From: Mastigamoeba balamuthi
Taxonomy: Eukaryota; Evosea; Mastigamoebida; Mastigamoebidae
Length of the DNA stretch: 64,000 nt
NCBI GenBank assembly: GCA_902651635.1
Contig: CACRSC010000115.1
Coordinates: 16,016-80,015 of the forward strand
Reading direction: 5' to 3'
The notes under the pieces were generated by a model. The model was given only the letters and a program-made list of their open reading frames with translations, did not search any database and was not told the origin of the DNA. The position numbers were made by a program, and so were the translations under genes. This document shows positions 40,382-51,804 of this stretch, one piece after another (position 1 is the first letter of the stretch; each line of letters starts with the position of its first letter).

Positions 40382-42963
40382 TCGAGACCCGTTTGTGCAG
40401 CAGGCTGCGGCTGCAACATGCACTGTCTGTGCTGTAACAGCAGCAAGCAGCGGCCTCTCTTGTCGATGGCTGGCGATGCCTACTGGATGGTACGGGAGCT
40501 GTATAATGACACGTTAATAATCCCTGTGGATGCCTCTGACGTGTAATGTGCTACAGATTTTGGGGGTTCTGAACTGGGATTTGGGGGGGGGGTACTGATA
40601 ATGGTATGAAAGGCCAAGAACCCAACTAGCAGGGTTGCAGGAAGGAAATATATCGACCCACCCACAAAGAATCCACCTGCCACGTTGGCAAAGTATGTGA
40701 ATGTTGAAGCCCATCTCGAGCTTGTCCTCAAGGTATTGCAATGGTTGTATGCCTTGTGCCCACAGAGGGTTGGCCACTTTGTGTGGTTGTCTTGCACATG
40801 CGAGGCCTTGCCTGCCCTGCCAATGAACCAGTAGAGTGGCCCTTAAAGTCAGATATCTTCCCATAGTGGTTTGAAGTGAATTGAGCTGGCCCATGTCACA
40901 TCATGCTTTCCAGCAGGCAATGGCAGTGGCCATGTTTGCAACATGCTTATGTGATTGTATGTGGAAGAGCAAACACCTTCATATCTGCCTCCTTGACTTA
41001 TAACACACATTGTATTTCATGACGAATGTTCCTACTGGCCAATTCAACTGATCTTTGTATGAAGTTCATAGAATAACAGTGAAAGATGAGCAAAAAGCTC
41101 ATTGTGAAGAAGATCAAAATGTTCTACAATGCAAATAGATGGAAGAGGCTGGTGCTATGACTTGAAGAGTAGGAATCTGCTCACTGCAGAATGAATAACA
41201 GTCAGGAAATAAGGGCTACAGCGACATGGTTCTGGGGCCTCAGCCACTAAAGGATAACTGTGCCATATACAAATATCATGTATGAGGTGCTCAGAATCAG
41301 TTCATAGCATGCTGAGTTGAAATTCTTAATAATCGTTTTGGCAGACACCACTGGAAAGATGCCACCCAGTTATCTTGTACACTGCCATCCAGTCACAGAG
41401 CCCACAAATGCAGGGGTTCTTGCCATTAACACATACTAGAGCATTCAGGCAAGTATAATTGTTCAGAACAGCCATCAGGCTGTTCCAGTCAGCCACAGTG
41501 AGATAAGAGGCAGCTTCTTTTCAGCAAGTGTTATTCATGTACATCACATCGTGCACACAGTTACAGATGCACGCACGTGTGAATCAGCCCGTGATCACCA
41601 TGCAAAGGACTCTGTCTCATTGGTCTTGATCATACTAACAGGGTATACTGTATCTGGAATTTGACAATTCAATAGCTCAGAACTAAATATGGTCCTCTCA
41701 TAACAGCTTATTAGGGTATTGTGGTTTGTTCAGATTCACGTGAAGGGCCCACATATAGTTGTTGCTACAGCTGCAAAGTACGTTGAAGTGAATACAAAAA
41801 TAATAAGGCATTAGTGGAATACTGGCTCCTGTGACTGGCTAGGCCCACATGCGGAATTGGAATAGTGTTCTTTAAATAGAAGAGAAAACATTTTGTTTTG
41901 GTAGATGAACATGAAAGGTTTGAAATTGCAAAGAAGCCCGGTTTGTGCAAAGGACTTTGAAATTTGCAGGTAAGCTGAATGTGTGGGGCAGGTATTCTAC
42001 AAAAAAATTGGACACTTAAAATTTTTCACAGAAAACTCACTGGTGTTGGATTGTGTCACATTTACATACACTACTACTCTCTTTGTCCAGAATGTTCTTT
42101 TGGAAAGAGATTCAGATATTGGTATTTGCAGGAGGACAGTATCTCATAGCAATGCAGTCAAATTTCTCAGAGGTGAAGAGAGAACAAAAGGTTATATGTA
42201 TATCACGACCAGCATGCAGCTCTGATCAAAAACTAATTGATAATGTTTCAGGACTCCTATAGGCTCAAATTTCAATGCGAAATCCGAGAAAAATCAATTA
42301 ATTTGTTCACATCATTTCCTCTTAGTAGAAGAGGCTTTAAGGAGAGAGTACTGTAATAATTTGTGAATTCTGTTCCTGGCTGTTTGCAGCAAGTGAAAAA
42401 GAGCAATGAAGTCTTTTTTAATACTCGGGATCAGCATTCTCATATCTCTCTTTGAACCTGTCAACAAAGTGGGAATTGCAATTCTCAAACGAAAATGTGA
42501 CAGGGAGATCGTTCTGATGGGCACTGTAGGTCCAAACAACATGCCCCATTTCGGTTAAGACCACAGGAAAAACCTGAATACCCTTGCCCAAGTTACAGGG
42601 GTGCTGTTATTCACAGTAGTGTGGCCAGTTAACACGAGCCCCTTGTGCAGCTGCATGAAGCTCCACATCAACTTTGCATCAGCCCCAGTGAGTTTGATTA
42701 CTAGAAATTAATAGCTGGTGCTTACATACAACCACAGCACGTGGGGCAGTACCCAAAACCTGCATATTGAACACGTTTCTTCCATTCATGGTGGTGTGGA
42801 GCTCACACTGCATCAGTCACAGCGTTTGAGCTTGACACTGGAATTATCGAGATTTGTTCAGCCTCACCCTGTTCCCTGGCCCCGAAAGGGGCTTATCCCT
42901 CACTGGAAGCGGAAGGTTGAACAAAGACTATCTATCTAGAGATTTGTTCAAAACAACTGAGAG
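40382..42963. other. AT-rich island without a recognisable gene
   Basis: About 2.4 kb with markedly lower GC (by eye near 40-45%) than both flanks, with sharp edges near 40500 and 42950. Some minus-strand stretches, for example about 42424-42600, read like decayed protein-coding sequence, but I cannot assign a family or an element type. A 12-base direct repeat GAGATTTGTTCA occurs at 42849-42860 and 42939-42950. No terminal inverted repeats were found. Confidence 0.5.
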
Positions 42964-45795
42964 ATGTCTGAACCCATGAATGAGACATCCAAACTGCCGT
43001 CCCACACAGACCTGCATCGTGGCAACTCGATCTTCCCAAGGCTGCCGTGTAACGGGGCTCAGGCCGGCGACATCCTCGCGCACATCCATCTGATGGAGAC
43101 CGAGTACGGCGGCAAGCTGCACCCGCTAGCCCTACGCCCGCGCCATGAGCGCACGTCCAAGGTGTGCCGCGACCACCCGGTGTGCCTCCCTCTTCGCACC
43201 CCCTCCAGACCCAGAGCCGCGACCCTGCCTGACTCCTGTGTGCCCGCACCACCTGCTGCCAGCTCGTCCCGGAGGCTGAGCTCGAGCTCATGCCGCACCT
43301 GGTGTCGCGGGAGGATGCTCTCGGGTACAGCTTCGCCGTGTTCAACGACCGCCTGCAGAGAGGGTTCACGGCGGACAGGACGTGCCAGGACATGCTGCTG
43401 GGCGTGTACGGCACGCCTGGGATCGGGAAGACCAGGTTCCTCGAGGAGATCGCCAAAGTCGACCCGGCGCGCATCCCAGAGTACCTCGAGCACGCGCGCA
43501 CGCACCTGGCGGACGACGTCCTCGCGACGCTGGCTCCGGGCTCGTTCGCGGGGGACGACGTCGCTGAGCTGCAGGCGATGGTCTCCCGGTGGGTCGCTGT
43601 GCCTGTGACGTACAGCACAACTCCGGCCGACTCGCTCGTTGACGACATTCCCGAGCGCGGTCTTGCGCTGCGGATGCTCCACGCGTGCGTTGACTTCCTC
43701 TGCCTCTGCCTGCGGCTCTAACGGTTGGCCGCGCACACCTCTGTGAAGGCACTTCTACCAAGCAAGTGACTTCCCTTCGCTGCAATACGTTTCGTGGACA
43801 TTCCCCTACGTTGTCTCCGTGGTCGAGGCTGCGACTGCCATTATCCGAGACCACTGGGAGCTCGAGGCGGCGGAGAGCGAGGACCTGCCGCTGGCGCTGC
43901 TGCTCATCGTTGACGAGGTCGTACAGGCTGACGGCCCCCCAGACAGTCATGCGGTGCGCACGGGCCAGCACAGCCGCGCCCTCGGTATCGTCCACACCGT
44001 GGGATTGCTGCAGGAGTACTTCTGGGGCCAGGTGGCAGGCGGCACGCAGCGGCGCAGGGCGACCGTGTTCAGTGCGATCAGCACACTTAACAAGGCTGTG
44101 GTCGGCCTGACGAGCCCCGTTTACAAGAGGGCCGCTCTGTACGCGCCGATGTGCGGGCTGCGCCAGCCGACGGCTGCAGCAAGCGACGCGGTACAGCGAA
44201 ACGTCGCGGGCAGGGAGGAGTACCGCAAGCTGTTCTACGACTGCGGGAGGTGGCCGCGCGGCGCCATGTACTGCGCAGAGAGCACGATGAACTCTGGGGA
44301 GGGCGCATGGTCGATCAGCGAGCTGGAGCAGAAACTCTGGAGGCACGTGCGCCGTTCGTTCAACAAGGAGTTCGCCAGCGACGACACCAGACTGTGCGTC
44401 GCGCTCTCGCACGCTCTCTGCTCGCACGCCCTGGAGCGCAGCAAGCCCGTGCCGGGGTTGCCGCTGCCCCGCACCGCGAACGAGTTGCCGACGACGTTGG
44501 CGGACCTGGTGGCGACAGCCGTTTACGACGGCATCGAGCTCGCGCCTAAGGGCCAGCAGAGCGACGCCCCGCTCGATACCTACGTCCCTTTCCTCACTCC
44601 AATCCATCTGCTGCAATACGCCGGCTACGACCCGACCAAGGAAGTCCCGACGCGCAAGGCCGTCAAGGCGGCGGAAGTCACGCAATTCGTCAAGGAGCAG
44701 CGCGAGCACGAGACGAGCGTGAAGTACCTCAAGGACGAGATACTCATCGGGATCCGCGGTGGCAAGGCAGAGGAGCGCTTCCAGGACGGCCACGAGTTCG
44801 AGCGCCTGCTGGTCATGCGCCTGGGACTCTGCCCGTCGCTCAGGCTCGAGCTGGGGCTGCCCGCCATCGAGGGCATGGCTGCGGACGAGCTCCTCTTGAC
44901 GCTCTTCGGTGGCGGCGACGCACTCTGCAACGATCGCACGCGCCAGTGGCTCAGCGGCACGATGCTGCTCTGCCAGCACCGCCGCGTAGTCGTGTCTTTT
45001 GCTGGCGTGCACGTCTCCACGTTCCTCGGCCAGCTAGATGCAGAGCTGCGCAAACTCCACCTGAGGGCGATGGCCGAGGCTCTTGACGACGTGGTGTTGT
45101 ATCCCCAGCCCGAGACGAACAACCCTGGGTCCGAGAGAACAACACCCATGCCGACTTCTCTTTTGATGGCGACCTCACGGCAGCACAGGTTCCAGATGAT
45201 CGTATTCGCACAGGCGAGGTGCGCTGACGGAAAGCTCATTCGCGTCGCCATCGCAGTGGAGGCGCGCTGCTCGAAGGCCGAGGCGAGATACGACGACCCA
45301 GCAGCCTTCGCTGCTGCCGCTGTCGCCGGGCCACTCAAGGAGGGAAAGCCTGCGCTCCCGGAGCTCGACCAGAATGTCGACGTGCTCGACAAGCGAAACA
45401 ACGCCTTGATCCAGGCAGGCCTGGCCCCCATGCGGCAGAAGAGGAAAGCGGATAGCCCACCGCAAGCCGCGCACGCACCCGGGAAGAAGGCAAGGGGCGG
45501 AAAGGAGCTTGAGGCCGACCCGGAGGGCGGACCGGAGGCGGAGGGCGAGGCTGACGGAGAAGCGGCATCGCCTGCGCCCGAGACGGCCGTGTTCAAGACC
45601 GGGTGGGCGATCCACCCGAAGAACGGGTTCGACCGCTTCTTGTTCGTCGTCATGACGAGCAGGGCGTCGTCCAGGATCGTTGCCACCAGCCTCCCGGACG
45701 ACACCGTCGTCGTTGCCCACACCGCACTGCGCAAGTTGCTCGGCAGCACGCTCTACCTGCACAGTCGCCTCGACACCGTCCAGGATGTTCTCTGA
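42964..45795 (+). CDS. Crinkler/RHS-like P-loop NTPase with C-terminal nuclease-fold domain
   Basis: Three exons (42964-43161, 43263-43684, 43749-45795) give 888 residues in frame. Walker A: LGVYGTPGIGKTRFLEE. Following features are typical of the CR (Crinkler-RHS) NTPase group: VPVTYSTTPADS, RGLALRMLHAHFYQ, a tryptophan-rich QYVSWTFPYVVSV segment, and Walker B LALLLIVDEVV. The C-terminal part has RFQDGHEFERLLVMRLGL and, later, IRVAIAVEARCSKAE, which resembles the entry helix and the E-x-K/R core strand of a PD-(D/E)XK nuclease fold. A basic KKARGGKE stretch could be a nuclear signal. Relatives occur as trypanosome RHS proteins and oomycete/fungal Crinklers, proposed to act on DNA in conflicts or as effectors. 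It sits beside the AT-rich island. The NTPase call is firm; the nuclease fold is inferred. Confidence 0.65.
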
Positions 45796-46215
45796 AGCTC
45801 CGACACAGGTGTCCGACAAAAGACAAATACGAGCAAGCCTCTCTCAAAAAGAGAAAGCTCCACAAATTCAAATTGGGTCGCGAATTGAATGGGGAAACCA
45901 GTCAGCTAAAACAGGCTGTCTGGAAGAACTCTGCCCTGTCACGCTTGTACCACCTGACGCCCTCCAGACAGTCACCTTCGCCCGACGAAGAGATGGCACA
46001 CGACACTCTCCTGCGAAAATCAAGCAACCGGAGCAGGGCAGAGCAGGACAAGTCCAAACCTCATAACACAACTAAACACACACGCAGCGCGACGACTGAC
46101 AGACACACACCTTCACCCACCCACCCAGTGCGCAGCAGCAGTTGCGCACCATCGCCCTCGCCCGCGCCGCGCAGACGAGCCAATTGATGCGACCACTCGC
46201 CTCGTCGTCCTTGTC

Positions 46216-46247
<32 letters not shown>

Positions 46248-46274
46248 GCTCCTACGTCGTCTCCTGCGACGCTT
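45796..46274. other. 3' flank of the CR gene with a (GTC)n microsatellite
   Basis: A run of GTC/TCG repeats lies at about 46205-46252. No gene supported. Confidence 0.4.
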
Positions 46275-46997
46275 CCGCACGCTCGTACTTGTCACCCGTC
46301 GCGCAGCGGTCGTGGCTCTGCTGCTCACTGCGCCACGAATCGGCCGTGTCAGCGGTCAGCGCACCCGTGTTGTTGTTGTCCTCGTCGTGTTGCTCTCGTG
46401 CGTCCCTGCTGCTGGCTGTTAATCGCGTGGCCCTCTTGCCTGCGCGCGCCCCGCGGGCTAGTGTGCTGTTTCTCAGCGCTGAGGTGTGGCTGCCGGGGTC
46501 TCTTCTTAATTCTGGAGGAGGGCAGTGTCTCTTCGTGGCTGCCCCCCGCTTCCCGCGTCCATGGCGTCACAGATTCTGATGCTCTGAATGTATCCCGGAT
46601 ATTCCTCTCTTCCCACTCCTTTCTTTCTGGTTCACCTGGACGGAAAAAGGACTCGTTGGTTGGCACAGCATCGTGTAACACCCAAGAGGAGACCGCCATG
46701 TCCCGCCAGTGACTGCGGGAGTGAGACGAGAAGATCTGAATGGATGTGAAATGAGGCCAGCATCTCCCAAAATCAACTACCATTTCCCTCCACTCTGACA
46801 CGGGTGAGATTCGCAGCCTTGGCCAGCCCACACTCGTGCGCGTGCACAGCCAGATGCACAGTGACACCCCCCGCAGCAGCCATGAATTTCTGTTGCTCGT
46901 CGCTATGGAGCCGCTCTCGCTGTGGGCTCTCATATTGTAATTGGAAGCACACCCCGTATGATGATAACACGACCCTCTGCAGGCCATTAGTTGTATT
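46275..46997. repeat. 723-bp non-coding unit, copy 1
   Basis: Recurs at 47790-48524 with scattered differences and small indels. No coding signal survives in both copies. The second copy lies between two single Ns inside a family gene, so it is probably the other allele placed wrongly. Confidence 0.65.
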
Positions 46998-48685
46998 GCC
47001 GTAAGAGGGTGCGAACTTCATTTGAGAATCACAAGTGGATGGAGACTCTCGAGTTCGGTCTGCCTCCCATCACAGAGATCATTGCATGGCTCTGAGACAC
47101 GTTTCTCTCCCACAGCGTCCTCCTGGACACGCAGTCGCCGCTCCTCACTTCGCGGTTCACGAGCCGCGCGTACCAGTCCTCGCTCTGCTCCAGCGCGAGG
47201 AACTGGCTGCCGCCAGCTGGAAAGGCCGGCTGCGGCGAGGAGTCGTTGGCGTGGCCCCTGGGCAGCGCCGTGACCTCCAGTGTCCGGGGTCCACCGCCGG
47301 CGGCTCCATGTTCGCGATCCCCTGCGAGGCTGGGCATCTCTCGATCAGTGCTCTGCTGAGCTCCGCGACCTCGCCGAGGCTGTCTGTGATGGCCACGCTG
47401 CAGTCCTCCGCGGCTTGGAGCGTCATGCTGTAGGCTTCGGTGCGACTGTGCACCAATGACGCCAGACTCCTCTGCTCCAGAGCCCCCGTGGCGACATCGA
47501 CCCGCACCAGCGACGCTGCGTCCATGGAGCCACGCCACAGAAAGACGCTGCTGCCAGAGCGAGACCACGCGCACCTCCAGATGACCGGCTCGACCCCCGG
47601 CAGCGGGAGCATGGCGACAGCGGGCTGGATGGTGGCCCGCCCGACATTGACAACGGCGAGGCTGCAGCTCATCTGCCGGGTGTGCCGCGTGTCGAAAAGC
47701 ACGAGGGCGAGCCGCTGCGAGGCCTCGTGGTAGCAGCACAGCGACGCCGCGTTGGGGAAGAACGCGTGAGACACTCTGACCGAGTTGANCCGCACGCTCG
47801 TCCTTGTCCCCCGTCGCGCGGCGGTCGTGGCTCTGCTGCCCAGTGCGCCACGAATCGGCCGTGCCGTCTGTCAGCGGGCACCTGTGTCGTTGTTGACCTC
47901 GCCGTGTTGCTGCCGTTCGTCCCTGCTGCTCGTCGCTGTTTGTGCGGCCCTCTGCGGTTGTCACGCCTGCGCGCGCCCCACGGGCTAGCGTGCTGTTTCT
48001 CAGCGCTGAGGTGTGGCTGCCGTCGTCTCTTAATAATTCTGGAGGAGGGCAGTGTCTCTTCGTGGCTGCCCCCCGCTTCCCGCGTCCATGGCGTCACAGA
48101 TTCTGTTGCTCTGGATATCTCCCGGATATTCCTATCTTCCCACCCCTTTCTTTCTGGTTCACCTGGACGGAAAAAGGACTCGTTGGTTGGCACAGCATCG
48201 CGTAACACCCAAGAGGAGACCGCCATGTCCCGCCAGTGACTGCGGGAGTGAGACGAGAAGATCTGAATGGATGTGAAATGAGGCCAGCATCTCCCAAAAT
48301 CAACTACCATTTCCCCCCACTCTGACACGGGTGAGATTCGCAGCCTTGGCCAGCCCACACTCGTGCGCGTGCACAGCCAGATGCACAGTGACACCCCCCG
48401 CAGCAGCCATGAATTTCTGTTGCTCGTCGCTATGGAGCCGCTCTCGCTGTGGGCTCTCATATTGTAATTGGAAGCACACCCCGTATGATGATAACACGGC
48501 CCTCTGCAGGCCATTAGTTGTATTNCGGGCGAGTAGAACCAGGGGCGCTCGGGCAGCGGGGGCGACGGGCGGGCGAGGGCCGGGGGGTCGCGGGCGAGGT
48601 CGCGCAGGATGGCCACGACGCCGTGCAGGCCGACGCCCCGGGGCAGGGCTACGCGCAGCGCCTCGATGGTCGGAGGGGTCGCCAT
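46998..48685 (-). pseudogene. LGMHPRVG-family copy 8, interrupted by a misplaced contig
   Basis: The N-terminus (48526-48685: MATPPTIEALRVALPRGVGL … PERPWFYSP) and the C-terminal half (47029-47788: LCCYHEASQRLALVLFDTRH, CAWSRSGSSVFLWRGS, LVRVDVATGALEQRSL, ITDSLGEVAELSRALIER) belong to one family member. The 735 bases between the Ns at 47789 and 48525 are foreign to the gene, and about 190 codons are missing. Near 47215-47230 the match also shifts frame before the terminal DGS..FLALEQSEDWYARL blade. Whether the real gene is intact cannot be told from this assembly. Confidence 0.65.
47789..48525. other. 735-bp contig bounded by single Ns
   Basis: Sequence 47790-48524 is a diverged copy of 46275-46997 and splits a family gene. 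The scaffolding is almost certainly wrong here. Confidence 0.75.
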
Positions 48686-48831
48686 GTGTGGCTCTCCATG
48701 TGCTAGCGTTTTTATGTGCGTCCTGCGGGCGCCTCAACAAGGGGTGTGACGGAATGCGTCATACATGTTCCTGGGAAGCTGGCCGCGTGCGCTCATGTGG
48801 CGAGAACAAAAAACAAAACTTGGCAGGACGA

Positions 48832-49165
48832 GATGGTGATGGTGTTCAACAAGCCCAAGTTCGCCAAGACAGGCCCCTTCGTGCTCTCCAAGTCGCTGAC
48901 GACCTGCGCGGCACCATCATTGACGGCGTGGTGCCACGTGTTAAGCGTACGCCAACCTGGCGGGGGCGCTGCCCAAGGACTCGCACAGGTTCGCCGTCGA
49001 CCATCTCGAATACGCGGCGGCTGGGCTGTTGGGACGCAGGAGCAAGCTGGTCTTCTTCCTTCGGTGGTGTTAAGCAAGATGGAGTTGGTCTACACGACCA
49101 CCGGCCATGTGCTTCGCGCACGTGGGCCTCAGCACCGCTACCTGAATAACACTCGCACCCAGACA
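48832..49165 (+). pseudogene. ADF/cofilin pseudogene
   Basis: Three successive frames carry cofilin-like blocks in the right order: VFNKPKFAKTGPFVLSK with DDLRGTIIDGV (compare EFNKLKLGK..RFVIFK with a following IVVD strand), then LPKDSHRFAVDHLEY and GRRSKLVFF (compare LPEDDCRYAVYDFEY and SKLVFISW), then a KMELVYTTT-like piece (compare KMLYASS). At least two frame changes separate them, near 48900 and 48950, and another near 49060. Cofilin severs actin filaments; this copy could not encode it. An unspliced gene is less likely because no GT-AG pairs sit at the shifts. Confidence 0.55.
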
Positions 49166-49853
49166 GTGCGACATGCACATGCTCAAACGCCACTCGCCCA
49201 GTTGCGCACCCGCAGCCAACCGACGACCATCCAGCTCTCGCCCTCGCAGCGAGCTCCCCGCCGCACGACGTGTTGCTCTGTCCGCTGTACGTGTGCGTCT
49301 CTTTCTGCACCTCTGAACGCAGTTCGGCGCGTGACGAAGCTCTTTGCCCACTGCGTCCCCTGGTGCTCGTGGGCGCTGCTGCTCTGCCTCGCCTGGCACG
49401 AGACCTTGGACGTCAGAAGGCGCCAGAGGTGCTCGAGGAGCCCGCCACGAAGTGTTGTCGTGTGAGCGAGTGAGGCAGCTCTGTGGTGCCGCGCTCCGTC
49501 GCCCTCAGCGCCCAACACACGCATAACGTAAACGGAGAGTCGGACCGCGACGTCAGGCCTCGCAAGTCCGAGTCCCTCACGCTAGCATTGTCCGCGTTGG
49601 CCTGGCGGTGTGGTGAAAGGACGTGTAAGGGTGGGCATTACTCTCAGGACATCTTTCCGTCGCGTGTGGAGTTCGTCCTCTGGACTGCTCGAGGGCCCTA
49701 ACCTCGAGAAGTTCCGAGGTGTGGCACGGCTCGTTCATCGGAGGCATTGAGCCAAGTTCGATTTGATCGGCGATCTGAACTAACGCATACCACAGCTGGT
49801 CTGAACACTCTAGCCCAGTGGTTCCTCTGTTGCCAAGGAACTCGCGATTGCAC
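49166..49853. other. intergenic, no gene seen
   Basis: Cys/Arg-rich open frames here look like chance translation of GC-rich DNA. Nothing supported. Confidence 0.35.
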
Positions 49854-51338
49854 TCACGTTAAAAGGAAAACAGATGACCTCAATACGCTCCCATCGACGG
49901 AGAGAAGGCCCTCGTTCTCGAAGGATATGCTATCCTCGTAGAGCCTCCAAGAGTGCATCGCACGCCTGGTGGCCATGTCGTGGCACACGAGCCACACGAA
50001 CCCGTCCTCGCAGCGCTCCAGCGAGAACCAGAGGCTGCCGTCGGTTGTGAAGCACGCCGTTGGAGAGAAGCGCGGTGGCTGCGTCGTGACCTGCAGACTG
50101 CGGGGGTCCACCCGAAGCCGTTGCTGATGCGTTCCCGTGGGCACTCGGATGTTCCGCCCTCGCTCGAAAAGCAACGAGTTGAACCGCTCCATCGCGTCCA
50201 TGCGGTCGTCGAATGCCACCCCACTGTCCTCTGCTGCATCGAGCAACATCGAGAGCTGTCGGACGCCTCGTTTCGGCAGCTGCTGCAGATCCGCGCTCTG
50301 AAGCGCCCCCGTGGCGACGTCGACGCGCGTGAGAAGCGCTGACCTGCGGCCTCCGGACCAGACGAAGATGCTTCTGCCAGAGTGCGACCACGCGCACCTC
50401 CAGATCTCCCCTGTGAGCCCTGGCAGTGCGTGCACGACGAAGGGGTCGCTGGAGGGCCTCGCGAAGCTGACGACAGCCACCCCCCTGTGCACGTGCTTGC
50501 TGTCCGCCGGGTCGCGCGTCACGTGTGCGAGCCTGTGGGTGGCCGCGTGGTAGCAGCACAGCAGAGGTCCCCTGAAGTCCACCAGAGACAGCGAGTTGAA
50601 CAGCTCGCCAGAGCGCGCATCGAAGAAGTACAGCGTATTTCTCAAGCTCCTCCAAGTCAACTTCTCGCTGAGCCTGAGCCCCGAGACACAGAAGGCGAGC
50701 ACGACGGCGCTGCTCGTGTGCGCTGCTATTGCCACCGAGACTGCTGCGTCCTGGGGCAGTTGGGGCACCTCGAGCTCCACGACGCCGAGGCCCGGCCGCT
50801 CCAGCGAGGCCTTTACACAGCGCGGACTGGTGCGCCAAGCGGGTCGGTCGATGAGGGCGACGAAGGCAGCGGGGGGCGCGAGGTAAGAGCACACAAACTC
50901 GCGGGCAAAGAGCGGGCTCAGCAGCTGCACAGGGCTTGCGACTCCCACCCGCGGGTGCATGCCCAGCGCCAGGCACAGCAACGCCTGCTGCAGCCACGAG
51001 GCGCTGCGCACAGTGTCGAGGGCGGAGGGCAGCTGAGAGCGCCAGTGGTCCCTGTGCTCCCAGAGGCGCTGCCATAGGCACCTCTGGCACCCCCTGCAGT
51101 GCTCCTCGTCGCCGAGGTAAACGAGGCACCCGCCGAGGAGCCTGCACAGGGCCAGGGCAATGGCAGTGCCGCACGCGGGTGCCGTGAACCAGGGGCGCTG
51201 CGACAACGGGGGCACAGGGAGTGCTGACGGCGGTGCGTAGTCGCCAGCGAGCTCCCGCAGCACGTTCAGGACGTAGTGCACGTCAGTGCCCTGGGGCAGC
51301 GCCTGTATGAACGCGGCCATGGGCAGCGGCAGCGCCAT
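49854..51338 (-). CDS. LGMHPRVG-family protein, intact (copy 9)
   Basis: 494 residues, no intron. Start chosen at 51338 (MALPLPMAAFIQALPQGTDV) because family similarity begins there; an upstream in-frame Met would add 58 unrelated residues. It has all family blocks: RELAGDYAPP, SQRPWFTAP, LCRLLGGC, WQRLWEHRDHWRSQLP, LALGMHPRVGVASPVQLLSP, REFVCSYLAPPAAFVAL, LYFFDARSGELFNSLSLV, LLCCYHAATHRLAHV, CAWSHSGRSIFVWSGG, LLTRVDVATGALQ, FNSLLFERGRNIRVPTG and DGFVWLVCHDMATRRAMHSW. The gene is head-to-head (111 bp) with the DCAF8-like gene. Closest relative in the window is broken copy 4. Function unknown. Confidence 0.75.
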   Translation of the reverse strand: MALPLPMAAFIQALPQGTDVHYVLNVLRELAGDYAPPSALPVPPLSQRPWFTAPACGTAIALALCRLLGGCLVYLGDEEHCRGCQRCLWQRLWEHRDHWRSQLPSALDTVRSASWLQQALLCLALGMHPRVGVASPVQLLSPLFAREFVCSYLAPPAAFVALIDRPAWRTSPRCVKASLERPGLGVVELEVPQLPQDAAVSVAIAAHTSSAVVLAFCVSGLRLSEKLTWRSLRNTLYFFDARSGELFNSLSLVDFRGPLLCCYHAATHRLAHVTRDPADSKHVHRGVAVVSFARPSSDPFVVHALPGLTGEIWRCAWSHSGRSIFVWSGGRRSALLTRVDVATGALQSADLQQLPKRGVRQLSMLLDAAEDSGVAFDDRMDAMERFNSLLFERGRNIRVPTGTHQQRLRVDPRSLQVTTQPPRFSPTACFTTDGSLWFSLERCEDGFVWLVCHDMATRRAMHSWRLYEDSISFENEGLLSVDGSVLRSSVFLLT

Positions 51339-51449
51339 CAGCGTGGTGTGACACTGAGCGTTCCGAATCGGTTGATTCTGCGGATCCAAGGAGATTCTTC
51401 CCCCCGAGATATTTTCTGCGCGATACACGCCAGAAATTGGGCAACGCAA
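51339..51449. promoter_or_regulatory. compact divergent promoter
   Basis: 111 bp between the ATGs of family copy 9 and the DCAF8-like gene. No known element seen. Confidence 0.35.
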
Positions 51450-51772
51450 ATGCCGGCGTCTGCGCGTGTGAACGTCGCCCGCACCCTCGCCTCCCGCGAG
51501 ACCCGCGCCCACTCGGAGGTGCCCGCCCCCACCGCCTCCCCACCTCCCACGGCTTCAACCTCAGCGGGGCTCACGGTGGCGCGTGCGCTCTGGTGTTGCC
51601 TCTGGTGCCCTCCTCTGTGCCCTCCGTGTGTGTGTGGTCTGTGCGCTGCCTCTGTCTGCCTTGCCTGTGTTTGCCTGTGTTGGTTGTGTGGGTCCCTCTC
51701 TGTCCTCTCTGCGTTGTTTCTTTGTGTGTTGATCTGTGTTCTCTCTCTCTCTCTCTCTCTCTGTTGCTCTCT

Positions 51773-51804
<32 letters not shown>

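Noticed and set aside
40480-40894. Minus-strand open frames in the AT-rich island as genes
   Set aside because: Short, no domains, no splice structure; composition like intergenic DNA.
46113-46328. Thr/Arg-rich minus-strand open frame
   Set aside because: It is a translation of a (GTC)n microsatellite.
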